NCBI GenBank assembly: GCA_006538405.1
Contig: BJKQ01000018.1
Span: 451,001-515,000, forward strand
Length of the DNA: 64,000 bases
Reading direction: 5' to 3'
DNA from: Hansfordia pulvinata
Taxonomy: Eukaryota; Ascomycota; Sordariomycetes; Xylariales
The translations under genes were made by a program, and so were the position numbers. Positions within the stretch are counted from its first letter, which is position 1; each line of letters opens with the position of its first letter. The notes beneath the pieces are model-generated. The model did not search any database, was not told the DNA's origin, and saw only the letters and a list, made by a program, of their open reading frames with translations. This document shows positions 20,627 to 32,879 of this stretch, piece after piece.

Positions 20627-23600
20627 TTAGCGCACCGAGATGCCCGAGCGGTCCGTGAACATGCGCGAAGCAATGTTCATGGCTTGGAGCTCCTGGAACA
20701 GAAGCTTCGCGGCGTACGGGATCTGGATTTGCGCAATTCTTGTCTTGTTCTTGCAAGGGCGGCACTCGAATGTTTGCTTGGTCAGGTGGCTACAAGATAA
20801 CGTGCGTCAGTAATAATCGCGGGGCGTTTGGTTGAGGCCAGAGAAGACTTCTCAAGGAGTAACTTACGCAACGGGCGTCATGAGTCCACACATTTCGCAC
20901 ACGTGGACTCTGAAGGCGTCGGAAACCTCAAAGAGGCGCTCCTTGAGGAAAGCAGCAGCACCGTGGGCAATCATGCAGTCACGTTCCATTTCTCCGAAAC
21001 GGAGACCACCATCCCTGGCACGACCCTCCACCGGCTGGCGCGTCATGATCTGAACCGGTCCGCGTGCTCGAGCGTGGATCTTGTCGTCGACCATGTGGCG
21101 CAGTCGCTGGTAGTATGTCGGTCCGAAGAAGCACTGAGCTCGCAGCTTGCGTCCCGTGTGGCCGTGGTACATGATTTCGAAACCACGTGACTGGTACCCG
21201 TGATCGCGAAGAAGACTGGACACAGAGTCCACTGTCACGTCGGTGAAAGGAGTGGCGTCACCCTCCATGCCTTTGAGAGTAGAGACCTTGCTGAGAAGAC
21301 ACTCGATCAAATGTGCAATCGTCATGCGGGAAGGAATGGCGTGGGGGTTGATGATGATATCAGGCGTGATACCCTCCCTCGTGAATGGCATGTCCTCTTG
21401 GCGGTAGGTGACACCAATCGTACCCTTCTGTCCGTGACGAGAGGCGAACTTGTCGCCGATCTGGGGAATCTTGGTGGTTCGCACTCGAACCTTGACGTAA
21501 CGAAGACCATCGGCGTTGGTGGTCACAATGACCTGGTCAACGAGACCACTTTCCGTGCTACGCAAGGGAGTCGAGGCGTCGCGTTTGACGTGCACCTTGG
21601 TGCGCTGACCCATCTCCTCATTCTCGGGGTTGATAGGCGAGGTCTTGCCGATGATGATGTCCTCACCCGAAACTCTTATGCCCGGAGCGATGATTCCATC
21701 GTCATCAAGCTTGTCGTAAGTTCCCTGTTTGAGACGCAGGGTATCGGCTCTGAATGGCTTCTCAAAAGTCTCGATGGCGTTAATACCAATGCGCTTCTCA
21801 CAGTCGCTGTAGGAGCGGAAGAACAGACTGCGGAAGAGACCGCGGTCGATACTGCTCTGGTTCATAATGACGGAATCTTCTTGGTTGTAACCAGAGTAAC
21901 AGGCGATGGCGACAATGGCATTCTGCCCAGCTGGCAGTTCTCGGAACTTGAGGAACTCCATGGAGCGTGTCGTTCCGAGCGGCTTTTGCGGGTAGTAAAG
22001 AATGTTGGCCATTGTATCCATGCGCCTGGAGTAGTTGGTCAAGAAGAAGCCCATAGCTTGTTTACCCATGGCAGATTGGTAAGTGTTACGGGGAGACTGT
22101 CAGGGTGTTAGCCAATGGTTTGCGCCCATAGTTCTTGCAGCGAGTGCATCTTACCTGGTTGTGATCAGGGAATGGAATGATGCTGGCACAGATACCGAGC
22201 AGCATGCTGGGATGAATTTCGCAATGGGTGTACATGTGCGTGTTGGGGTTCATCTTGGTCTTCAAGCGCTTATTCAGATCGTCGCCATTGTCGGCCTCCA
22301 CAGCACCACCATCCCTCGTCAGACGGTACTGCTCCAGATCTTCAGGTGTCATGCAAATCATGGCTGTTTCCTCCTCTTCAGCGTCGAGATACTCGATGAC
22401 ACCCTCATTGACCAGACCTTGCCAGCCGAAATGCTCGTCACTGCCGGGCGTCAGAGTCTGATCCTCTTCAAGGCGTCGTACCATCTCCTTCGACAACACT
22501 AGGGCACCTTTGGGATTGCCCGTCTCGTGGTTATCTTCGGGCTCGACGACAAACAGGGGTCTCATGACGCGGCCAGCATCGGAGAAGATCTTGAACTCGC
22601 GATCGCGAATGTCGCGGATCAGAGAAACCTCAGCCGGGATCTGGTTGGCTCGACGCAGCTGCTGAACATCGCGGACGAGGGCCTTTGGATCCTGGTGCAC
22701 ACCGATCCAGGAACCGTTGAGGAAAATCTTGGTCGCGTTGGGGAAGCGGAGAGGCTCGTACTCCTCGAGGACTTCCATGTTACGGGTAATCATGTAGTCA
22801 ATGATGGGCTCGGTCGAAGTACCCACACTGATAGAGCACATGAGCGACAAGTTCTTTACCAGACCGCAGGCCTGACCCTCGGGGGTTTCTGCAGGACACA
22901 CGAGACCCCAATGGGTGTTGTGCAGCTGTCGAGGCTTCGCCAGCTTTCCGTCACGACCCACAGGAGTGTTGGTGCGCCGCAAATGCGATAGGGTGGAGGC
23001 AAAGGTGTATCGGTTCAAGACCTGGGAGACACCGGCAGTTGAGCTGGCGGCCTTCTTCTGATCACCCCAGTTACCCGTGGCAAGGGAGTACTTGAGACCG
23101 TTCGTGACGATGCCAGGCTTGACAGCCATAGGCAGACTGAAGAGCTTCTTCTGTTCAACGCAGCGCTTGAGATGCATCGTCATCTCCGATGTCAGGCGGC
23201 GCACGATGTTGCGGAAGAGCTTGGCAAGTAGGGGACCCGCAAGGTCGAGGCGCTTCTTGCCGAAGTGGTCACGGTCATCCGTGTCGCGGCGGCCAAGCGC
23301 ACACTGCAGTAGCTTGTGGACCATGTAGCCAAGGAAGAAAGCCTTGCGAGTCTCACAGCCTTCACTCTGGGAAATGTGTGGCAGCATCTCCTTCTGTAGG
23401 ATGTCCTTGGCAGCGCGCACACGTCGGTCGCGGGTCATGCCGGACGTTTGGTTGCCACGCTTGCCGATGTAATCCAGCGCAACCTCTTTATCCTGAATGC
23501 AGAAAGCCTCCTCGATGCAAGGCCGCAACATCTCAAGCATCTGAGCATCGTTGCGGTCGTAGCAAACGTGGTTGAGAATCTCCTCGTCGCTGACAACACC

Positions 23601-24539
23601 GAGTGCGCGAAAGGCAATAGCTATCGGCAGGTCGGACTTGACGTAGGGGAGAGTAGTGTGAATAGTCTGGCCGTAAGCACCGCGCGAGGGGTCACCCTTG
23701 GTGTAGAGCTTCAGCGACAGAGACGAGATGAGACGTGAACCCTTCTCCAGGGCAGAACGGATCTCGGCGGTGTAGGAGAAGGGACTGGGCTGGGCCTTCT
23801 TGAATACCTGGACAATGTTGGCAGCGGAACGCTCCTGGGCAATGAGGACCTTTTCGGAGCCGTTGATGATGAAGTAGCCACCCTGGTCGTAGGGGCACTC
23901 ATTGAGCATGAAGAGCTCATCCTCGGACTCGTGGCTCAAGTGGCAGGTCTTGCTCTTGACCATGGACGGAATCTTGCCGATAAAGACGACGCCGGGCTTG
24001 TCCTTGTCATGGTCAGCGCCAACCATGGTGTTCTCGAGTTCCTCCCAGACGAGACGGGTAGGCGGCTCGCCAGTGCGCTCGTACTCGGCGCGTTGAGCAT
24101 CGTCCATCTCGTGAAGGGCGACAGGTTCCTCAAAGCAGCCGGACAGCTTCGTGGTGACGTTGGCATAAACCGGGCTGGCGTAGGTCAGGTTGCGGTCACG
24201 ACACTCGTAGGGCAACAGCGGCGAGGTGGTACTATCACTCTCAGTGATGATGGGTCGAGAAATGGTGACGTGGCCGAGGCGAATCTCGTAGCGCTTGACG
24301 GCCATCTCGCGGCCGTCTTCAGGTGGGGGCGCATTTTCGTCTAGAGTGACAAGTGAGTACTCGTCAATCAGTTCCTGGACGGTAGTCTCCTGGAAGTCGT
24401 TGAATGAGTCGATCTGCTGAGAGACCAGGCCCTTGGTTTCGAAGTAGGACGAGATGACAGTCCAGCAGTCCTCGGGTGTGATGTTGTTGTCGTCGGCGTA
24501 CTCCTCCTCATACTCGTAGCCCTCATCGTAGTCGGCCAT
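20627..24539 (-). CDS. RPB2: RNA polymerase II second-largest subunit, three exons
   Basis: This is the catalytic beta-like subunit of nuclear RNA polymerase II. Exons are 24539-22155, 22096-20868 and 20789-20627, with introns of 58 and 78 bp (donors gtaaga and gtaagt). The product has 1258 residues, the family size. The start [14 protein letters not shown] is typical of fungal Rpb2. Landmarks in order are the protrusion and lobe, [40 protein letters not shown] across the first junction, [20 protein letters not shown] in the active-centre hybrid-binding region, [13 protein letters not shown], and the C-terminal zinc site [17 protein letters not shown] spanning the second junction. The tail [18 protein letters not shown] matches the clamp end. 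No frameshift is seen in 3.8 kb, so it is an internal quality control for the assembly. Confidence 0.98.
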
Positions 24540-24875
24540 GGTCGCTGGTGTATCGGATGGCTTCTTCTCGTCTGAGGCGCGGTCGCAGTGGTGGTTGGTC
24601 GGTCGATCGAACAATCAGGGCAAGTCTCCTCAACGGGAGAGATGCATAGAGAACGATTCGCCGTTCTGCTTCAGGCGGATGATAGCAGCGCTCGACGGGC
24701 GGCGGTGTATGTGTCGATGAGAGGTGCGGCGGGAGGCACGCGTCGAAGGTGGACGATGGAAAGCTAGCTCCGGCCGTCACCGCAGACAGGCTGGAGACGG
24801 AAGTTGAGGAGCCGTGATGTGCCGCCGACCAGAGAAGCCAAAGGAAGGTAGAGCGCTGCCAGCAGTTTTTACAGT
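24540..24875. promoter_or_regulatory. RPB2 5' flank
   Basis: This is the upstream region and 5' UTR of RPB2. The frame is open for 25 codons before the start, but family proteins begin at MADYDE. No TATA box is obvious. Confidence 0.4.
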
Positions 24876-24912
24876 GGCGATGCGATGGCGATGGCGACGG
24901 CGATGGCGACGG
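24876..24912 (+). repeat. GCGATG/GCGACG hexanucleotide microsatellite
   Basis: About six imperfect copies of GGCGATGGCGAC-type hexamers run in tandem upstream of RPB2. Confidence 0.85.
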
Positions 24913-25571
24913 CAGGCTGGGGCGTCGACGATGAGGGGGGTCGACGACGGGTGGAGGGCGATGAGGTTGAGAGGAAGACGGATTTCTGGCCAGGACGCGA
25001 ACCTCGACGTGTGGCTAAGTCGAGACGTGGTACAGCGGCTCACGGCCAATGGGCACCGAATTGCAGGTACCTCTGCTGGATATCGATCCATGGGCAACTG
25101 AGTACCTTTGTACGAGTACCTGGTCGTGCAAGGTCCAGGCCCGACATGGTTAAAGGTGGGTCACCCAAGCGACAAAGCGAGTACCGGTCTAGCAGAATTT
25201 GCCCAGCTCTGACTGCAGAGTAATGCTGAGGTACTCGTACACCTTGGCACGTGTACCCTCTTCTCGCAGGCGCAGACAGCCAGGGTAGAACCTCAGGGTC
25301 CATACAATCGTCGCCAATTGGTTGAAACTCAACCTGATATTTCGCAGGCAGTCGCGTCTCGCCTCCTGCTTTCCTTAGCTGTTTCACGCGCTTTGTACTC
25401 TCGAACGTGATTACAAAGCACCTAAACATTCCATACGGACCTGTTAGCTTCATGGAACTGTCATGGGACGGACTCCATATTCTGGCACGGTTCTAAGAAT
25501 GATGGATGGTATTTAAACAGTTCTAAAAATTAAATTATTAACCTATTAAAGCCTTACAGTATATAAAACCA

Positions 25572-25655
25572 ATCCACCACCACCATTACCATCATCATGT
25601 TTGCACCACCATTACTACCACCACCATGTCTGCACCAATACTACCACCACCAGCA
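25572..25655 (+). repeat. CAC/CAT-rich imperfect repeat
   Basis: Interspersed CCACCACCATTACCA-type units repeat irregularly for about 80 bp. Confidence 0.7.
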
Positions 25656-25728
25656 AGTGTACACCATCACTTACCAGCTTACAGCCCGGGCCTGTGAATA
25701 TAGGGGAAGTCCTGGGTCCCGGATCCTG

Positions 25729-25785
25729 AGTCCTGGTGATGGTCCTGGTGATGGTCCTGGGTCCTGGTGATGGTCCTGATCCTGT
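25729..25785 (+). repeat. Minisatellite of GGTCCTGGTGAT units
   Basis: A 12-bp unit, GGTCCTGGTGAT, occurs three times, with shorter GGTCCTG units between and at the end. Confidence 0.8.
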
Positions 25786-25845
25786 GGGGTGGTATGAAGG
25801 TGGAAGAGGTTTCAATTGAACTAAGTCAGAACAGAAAGCAGGTAT

Positions 25846-25914
25846 GCAGGCAGGCAGCCAGGCAGGCAGCCAGGCAGGCAGGTAGGCAGGTAGGCAGGTA
25901 GGCAGGTAAGTAAG
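25846..25914 (+). repeat. CAGG-based microsatellite
   Basis: Tandem CAGGCAGC units change into CAGGTAGG units and end in AAGTAAG. Confidence 0.85.
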
Positions 25915-26720
25915 AGGAAGGAGCGATGAGAAGGTCAGCGATAATAAAATAACATTGAACCGTGCTAAATGCGTTCCAAAACCAGGAACCGTGCCAAAAC
26001 TTGAGGAACAGTCCCTGGACCGTCCCTGGACAGTTGGTCATTCTCACACTTCCCTTGTGTAGATGTCTTATGGTCGCCATTTCGTACGAGTACACCGTAT
26101 TAGGTTGTGGTGAGTTTCTCGAGCAGTAATTCAACAATTCATTTATTCGAAAGTTCTCTGAACTGTTCAGATCTGGCCAAACTGTTAACAAACAAGCGTT
26201 TGAATTCGCTGGGACTGTTTGCTTTTCCAGGCGTTCTTATAATAGTACTAAGGAAGGAGGTACCAGGCAACTCGAAAAGAGCTACCTTACCAGGCTTCTA
26301 CGACAGGGACATGCAAGCGATTTCACCAGACGCGCAATTGATAGGACCTTATGTGAGAGCCGCCGTTTGACGACACGAGTGGTGGTTATGGTGGGGAGGG
26401 GCAATAAGGGTGGGAAGGCACAACTGTGCTAGAAGGGTATTTAGGTCAAGTTGGCCGACCGGGAGTCCGACCGGGAGATCTTCCTTTCGACATCAATCAA
26501 TACCACACTTGCTTCCATCCTTACTACCAATGGATCTCTCTAGGTGCAGGCACCAGTTACTGTACTGTCACAATGCAGCTCCACTTGCATTCAGATAGTG
26601 CATCGCGATAGAACCCGTGTTTCCACAGGGTTTATAAAAGGCCCGTCAAGTAGGTATATCAAGAAGAAAAGTACGTGCCGAAATTTAGCTGCGAAATAAC
26701 AAGATCATGCATGGTCATCA

Positions 26721-28929
26721 TCACGTTCTGGCCTTGCCAGCGTCGTACAGGGCCTGGATATCCGCCTTCCACTGGTCCTCGTCCAGGCGGATCAGCCTCC
26801 TGTCGTAGGTCATGAACCCGTTGACCTCGCCCTCGACGTCGGTCGTCTGCGTGTAGACGGCCGCCGAGCACGCGTACAGCTCGATCTGATCCCGCAGCTC
26901 CCGCAGCAGCTCGTGCCCGCGGTAGTTGTAGGCCTCGAGCGTCTCGTCCAGCTCGTATGTCTGGTTCACCGCGTTGATCGACTGCGGGACGTTCCACGCG
27001 TGCTCGATCGACACGTTGTGCCCGAGGCCGCCAAACTCTCCCTGGATCGCAATGCGCTTGGGGTCGTAGGGCGTCGACTGGATCGAGTAGAAGGGCGTGC
27101 CACACTGCGGGTTGGCGTAGTGGTGATTGTCGTGGAAGTCGCCGGCGCCGTGGTCGTGCCAGCCCGTCACGGCGTCTACCAACCGCGTGGGGTCGATGGC
27201 CTTGACCCGGTCAGTCAGGCCAAATTCGGGGTAGTCGCCTTCGGTGATCTGGCCCCATCCCTCGTTGTAAATGACCTGGAAATATCTTGGTTAACCTGCT
27301 GTTTATCTGTCGTGGTCTTTGCAGCGCTGCTTACCCAGGTGAAGATGCTCGGGAAATTCTTGTGCTGCTGAACAAGGACCTCAAGCTGACGACCGAACTC
27401 CTCCTGTTGCGCCGCATTGGGAGTTACCTGCTTGAGGGCAGGCATGTCCTGAATTACCAGCAGGCCCATCTGGTCGCAGGCCTGGTAGAACAGGTCCGGC
27501 TCTACCTTGATCTGCGGGGCTGTCAGCTTCCGGGTCGTTATAAACTAGCGCCAAGATAATGGACTCACGTGTTTCCTGACCATGTTCAGGCCCATTCTCT
27601 TGAGGACCTTCAGGTCATACACCATAGCCTCCCGGTTGGGCGGGGTCATGATTCCATCGGGCCACCATCCCTGGTCGAGGGTGCCGAAGATGAACTCGAA
27701 CTTGCCGTTCACCAGCGGGCGCTGGATGCCCTTCACCTCACCAGTGGAAATAGTGCGAAAACCACTGGAGGCTCGGTCAGCTTCGCCCAATCACGCGACA
27801 TGACTCATATAGGGGGGGCCAGGGGGCCTGCGTAACTCACGTGTAGCTGTTCACCTTGTCGTCTCCCAGCTCGACCGTGATGTTGTATAGGGTGGGTTCG
27901 GACGGCGACCACAGTTTGGGATCGTCGACCGAGAAGACAAAGTTCTTGTTGGCGCTGCCCTCGTGCGAAGCGACCTTCTTGCCGCCGTCGTCAATCACCG
28001 AGATGGTCAACTTGTCGGACGAGTCGGCGTTGGAAGTCCAGACGGTGACGTTCACTTGGGATTCATTAGCACGTGGGGGCTCTTTTCTGCGGGGCGCCCG
28101 GATCCGTCGTCCAACGCACCTTCACCGTCCATGTTCGCGGCAATGTCCAGCTGGCTGACGTGGTTGGCCGCCACGGGCTCGATCCACACGGACTGCCAGA
28201 TGCCCGTGCAGGGGGTGTAGAAAATGTGCGACGGGTGGGCGGTCTGCTTGCCAACGGGGATGACATAGGGGTCCGCCTGTCGCTTGTGTCAGCACGAATA
28301 TCCTCATGACGGTGTGATTGCGCCCAATCGCCAACTCACGTCTGTGGGATCGAACACAAACACCTGCCTATTGGATGGGTCAGCAAACGTGCGCAGAGAC
28401 GGGCGGGCGGCTCCACAACTTACACTGTGTTCTTGCCTCCTTTCAGCAGGTCTGTCACGTCGAGGCTGAATCGATAGTAGCCACCGCGGTGGAAGCCGGC
28501 CTTCTTGCCGTTGACAAACACGGTTGCCTCGTAGTCGACAGCGTCAAAGTTGATCATGATGCGCTCCTTGTCGCCGTCCCACCCCTCGGGGACTTCAAAG
28601 TCTGTTCCGAACCACGCGTGCGTGATGTTCTGTTCCATGACGCCGGACAGCCCGCTCTCGAGGCACGAGGGCACGAGGACATCACGGGTAAGGGCATCCA
28701 GGGCCGGGGGGTTGGCGGCGTCGCCGTCAGCGGCCGCCTCGAACTTCCACACGCCATTCAGGCTTTGCCACTTGGACCGCTGGAGCTGGGGTCGAGGATA
28801 TTCGGGCCAAGGGTCGGTGCCGACCTTGTGCGTCCAGTCGGTGGTCAACGGGGGGGTCTTGACCTCATAGGCGGTTGTGAGTTGGCCCAGAAAGGGCACG
28901 GCCAGCCCAAGGAGAGTGCCTGAACGCAT
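26721..28929 (-). CDS. Secreted glycoside hydrolase family 2 enzyme, seven exons
   Basis: This is a beta-galactosidase or beta-glucuronidase-like GH2 enzyme of 610 residues, expected outside the cell. Exons are 28929-28424, 28367-28340 (28 nt), 28276-28120, 28054-27841, 27764-27569, 27511-27335 and 27275-26721; all phases agree and all borders are GT..AG. The start MRSGTLLGLAVPFLGQLTTA is a signal peptide. A jelly-roll sugar-binding domain follows, with SKWQSLNGVWKFE, MINFDAVDYEATVFVNGKKA and GGYYRFSLDVTDLL. Next come an Ig-like part with TPCTGIWQSVWIEPV and an alpha/beta barrel with MVYDLKVLKRMGLNMVRKH. Glu431 in VIYNEGWGQ is the likely acid/base and Glu506 in IAIQGEFGG the likely nucleophile. 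Exact substrate cannot be told. No frameshift is present. Confidence 0.92.
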
Positions 28930-30881
28930 GTTTACACACTGGAGCTGAGGACGGCGGGTAGAGACACGCGAAGGTTCTCAGAGCGTAGAGACAGGAGACT
29001 GGAGAGCTGGCAGTGGCCGGAGGAGGGGAATTAAGTATCCCTTATACGAATGTGATAGACATGCCGGTGTGGGGGGGGGACGTCAGAGCTGGGCAGTGCC
29101 CACCGGGGGCTGGCTCATTTCGATCAGATTCATGTTTGCTCTCCACGGGTGATCTGTTTACCTGCTCGCACAACATGTGGCCCATCCGGACGCTACCCAA
29201 GAAGAAGCCAAGCTACCAAGAAAGCAGCCTTGGCTCCTATGCGAGTGAGGTGGCGTGCCACCACGCGCCTCCGGCACCCTAGCCGATGAAGCTTGCGAAC
29301 CCCGGCCGGTCGGGAGGACAGGCGGGCCACCGCCCGGTTGGAGCGCGCGTAGAGTGGTGCTTTATCATGCGCGGTCAGGAGCGGCATTGTGAACCAAGGC
29401 CGCCCGTACCTGAGCCAGGCTCCAGCCCAGAGTGGCGTGAGTGGGGAGGGTGGATGGAGCGGGAACCCGCCGTCCCCGCCATTTAGCAATATGCAGGCAT
29501 TCCCCAGAAGGCTGTGGGTGGAGTGGGCAGCGGCGGCTTGACCTGGCTGAGCACGACGACCCACCCCTGAGCGAGAGACACGCGGGAATAGGACACACAC
29601 ACACATACTCGTACACACAGATGTCTCATTATGAGCTGTTGGTGAGCCGGGAATGCATAATCTCGTCCCCTTTTTGTGTGTGCTGCTATTGCTGGCATGT
29701 ACCTCTCACGAGAATCCGGAAGGGGGGGGGGAGGGGAGGTTCAGTCTTCCCCAGCGAAGAGGAGCCTCTCGAGGCTGCACACGCGTTTGGGAGAGGGCGG
29801 ACGTCCAGCTTTCTCCCAACCATCAAATCAAGCCTCTCACGAGGGGAGCTCCCAGTTGAAGCCTTGAGGGCAGTGTGGCAGTCCCTCCGGATAAGGATAC
29901 ACTGCTGGCTAACCAAGACTGACCAAAAGGTCCGTCCGTCCTCGGGTCGAGCGGGCGTATGCCAAGCTGGGGCAATGCCGTGACAGGATCGCAAGCACGA
30001 GTCGTCACTGGGCGGCCGAGGGATCGACCTAGGCTGACTCTGCGGGCCTCGTTGGGACACCAAACGGCTTGACCGTTCGCTCGATCGACTAATCACGGAG
30101 TCCGCCGCGCTGTCGCGGCACAACATGCCGGGCTTGGACGAGGTCAAGATGGGCGGGCTCTTGGCACATGTTCACAGCCACGTGCACGTACTCGACGGGA
30201 GGGGCTGTGGGCGTCGGCGGCCGCGGGGGGGGGGGGCTGGCCCGGTACTCGTACTTGGCTGGCTGGCTGCCCTCAAGTAATGCGCACCTCTCGGCACAAG
30301 CCAGACCGCCGCTCCCTCCGGCTGTAGCGGTCGGTGGTGATGACTCTGGGCTGCATGCATGTTGATGAGCAGCTGCAAGTGACCGTCGTGATGCAAGCTT
30401 GGCTGGCGGGCACATGACCAAGGCGACTGGGCGTGTCCAGCTGCAGGGACAGCTAGCTCGCTGAGGTCTGCTGCTCTCCCGGGACGTCGGGTGGTTGGTT
30501 CTCTGTGTATCTGTCTGTCTCCTTGCTCGTGCGAGGGGCGCCGGGTATCGATCGTCACCAGGCACTGCTGAGCTACGAGTACTCCGTACGAGTGAGTACT
30601 CGCGGCCGTGGGCTCGGCGCGCCGACCGAAGGGCAGCAAGCAGCAGGGTACTCGTGCCCAATGCAGGGCATGGCAGGGGTCGTCGACAAGATGGCGATCT
30701 GCGTCATTCAATCAGACCAAGGCTAGCCAGCATCGGGGTCAACCCGGCGAGGGTCGCATTCTCGTTGGGCGGCGGCGAAAGAAAGCGGATGACGGGGGCA
30801 TCTACTCGTAGCGTACCTAAGCGCATACTCCGCACGAGTACGAGTATTCATTCGGTCGCACGCTTTGTTTGTTCGTGCTTG

Positions 30882-30906
30882 GTTGCGTTGCGTTGCGTTG
30901 CGTTGC
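30882..30906 (+). repeat. GTTGC pentanucleotide microsatellite
   Basis: Five tandem GTTGC units are seen. Confidence 0.85.
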
Positions 30907-32589
30907 ACGAGATCGAGCACAGCAAGCAGCGCAGGCGGTGGAGCCCCCCCTCCCCCACCTCCGAGGCAGCAGACAGGCAGACAGACAGCATCGTGAACGA
31001 GGCCAAAGCAGAGGCCGGACGACCCGGACTTGCTCGTACGTAGGTAATGATGGGTCATCATCACCCTAACGCGCGCGCGCAGACGTGAATGACACGTTAC
31101 GTGCGTCGTTATGTCCGTGACAGGCCAAGGCCATGCGTGCGAGAAGACCAAGGGACCACTGCTATTTTGGTGATCGATCCCTTTCGATCCCTCTTTTTTT
31201 ATTTATTTATCTGGCCAAGGCATAGGCAGCACGGAACGGACCAAGGCCAGCCGCACGCATTCGCCGCCTCCTGGTCTGCGCTCGTTCGAGATTGACTGGC
31301 AAGATCAGCTGGCATCGTCCCGACTGTTCTGTGGAGAGGGAGGGGGGTCTGCATGTCTGCGCGCCGGTAGATTAAGTATGCAAGCAAGATGGTCTGTTGT
31401 GAGTACGACATGAGTATGCCAATTAATGAAAACCACCAAGTATGTACCTAGTGTTAACAAGCTCCATGTAAGGGGAATTGACGAGAATATCAAGCTACCT
31501 GCCTGCCGTCCCTGGGTGCAATGTCGAGGCACAGAACCCCATCGGACACGAGTGAGAGTACTCGCCGGTCGGCACAGCATGTGCCGATGTTGTGAGATTC
31601 CACGGCAGCCGAGGCTGAGAATCCTCGTCAGGGCGTCTTGGCAGCTCGACGTCTGGTGTTAGCCGGTCTCCCTCGTCAATACCTTCTTTCTCGCGGGCGG
31701 GAAGCGCGCGCTCACGTGCAAGAAGCCAGACCAGATTGGAAGTTGCGGGTGGCGCGCACCCACGAGTCGAATTCGGGTAGCCGGGCCCGACCGGGGATAA
31801 CAGAAGGGGCCCATGTTCCTTTCGTTATTTCGGGGGCACGCACACATCAGGAGAGCATTCATGTGAAGCATTGATTTCTTGATTCTCGCCGATTTCTGCA
31901 TACTACTTCCAGTATTAGGTACCTGAGTACCTACATGTTCTTATCCTAGCAATCGTGCACAGATCTGAGCATTCAGGTCATATACTCAGCTGGCACCACT
32001 TCGGGCGGACAAGACTGCGTCGATCCCTTCTTGATACATAAGGCAAGTTAGACCCTAGGTTCTCCTGCGATGCTAACCGTACCTGGATCCGTCATCTTGG
32101 GTCCATGCTGTGTCATAGACTTGCGAGTACGCATGGTAGACTGACTGACTGACTAACTATCTACTGCGAATACGCCAGAGGATCACCAAGTGGCTCGGGT
32201 TAAAGCCCTGTAGGGTCCGGACAGACCACTGCGCTGACACGATGTAAGGGCACGAGTACAAGTATCCAGGGCGAAAGTACCTAATCCATCCGTGCATATA
32301 CGCAGCTGCGGTACCATGACGCATCTTGGCCAGCACTACCCAACGGCCATTACTCGGTCACTCCCGCGGCCGCTAGGTACCTAACGCAGTCCCTACCCGT
32401 AGCGAGGTCGTCTCCTGCCGGCTGGCGAGTGATGAGTGCCATGGGTTGGCGCACGTCACTCGCTGACGGCAACAAGGTCGTGCAACCGACTCGCGAGGGT
32501 CGGCGCTCGCTCACGTGGGCCACGATGATCCATCTCCACCCAGGTCGTCGGTTGGGTCCCTGATAAGCCTCCCCACGATCCCCCGCAAC

Positions 32590-32620
32590 CGCCCCCAGCG
32601 CCCCCAGCGCCCCCAGCGCC
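32590..32620 (+). repeat. CGCCCCCAG 9-bp tandem repeat
   Basis: Three full units plus a partial unit are seen. Confidence 0.85.
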
Positions 32621-32853
32621 GACGTGGCTTGGCTACCACCCTTCGGCAATTCGCGCCCCTCAGCGAACACCACCACCACGACTACCTCCGCCACCACCAT
32701 GTCCATGTCGAAGTATGTCGAGGCATGTCAAGTCATGGCATGTCCGTCCGCTCGTCCGCTCATCCGCCGCTGCGGGTTAGGCTGTCAATAGTCGGTCCTT
32801 CTCGCCGCCGCCGCAGTAGCAGCGCCCACCTCGTCTGCTGCCCCGACCATGGT

Positions 32854-32879
32854 CACCACCACCACCACCACCACCACCA
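32854..32879 (+). repeat. CAC trinucleotide microsatellite
   Basis: Eight to nine tandem CAC units are seen. Confidence 0.9.

Larger units (their letters stand above)
24913..26720. other. Gene-free spacer with several simple repeats
   Basis: No coding frame is convincing. GTACTCGTAC and GTACGAGTACC motifs occur near 25106-25125 and 25230-25245. A short AT-rich island lies at 25500-25560. Three simple-sequence arrays follow between 25.56 and 25.92 kb and are listed separately. Confidence 0.4.

Noticed and set aside
20864..22069. RPB2 as two separate genes
   Set aside because: The break is a 58-bp intron with clean borders that rebuilds [20 protein letters not shown].
30089..30711. Overlapping minus-strand ORFs of 180-190 codons
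   Set aside because: Two frames overlap over nearly the same bases, both are low-complexity, and no motif or intron structure supports either.
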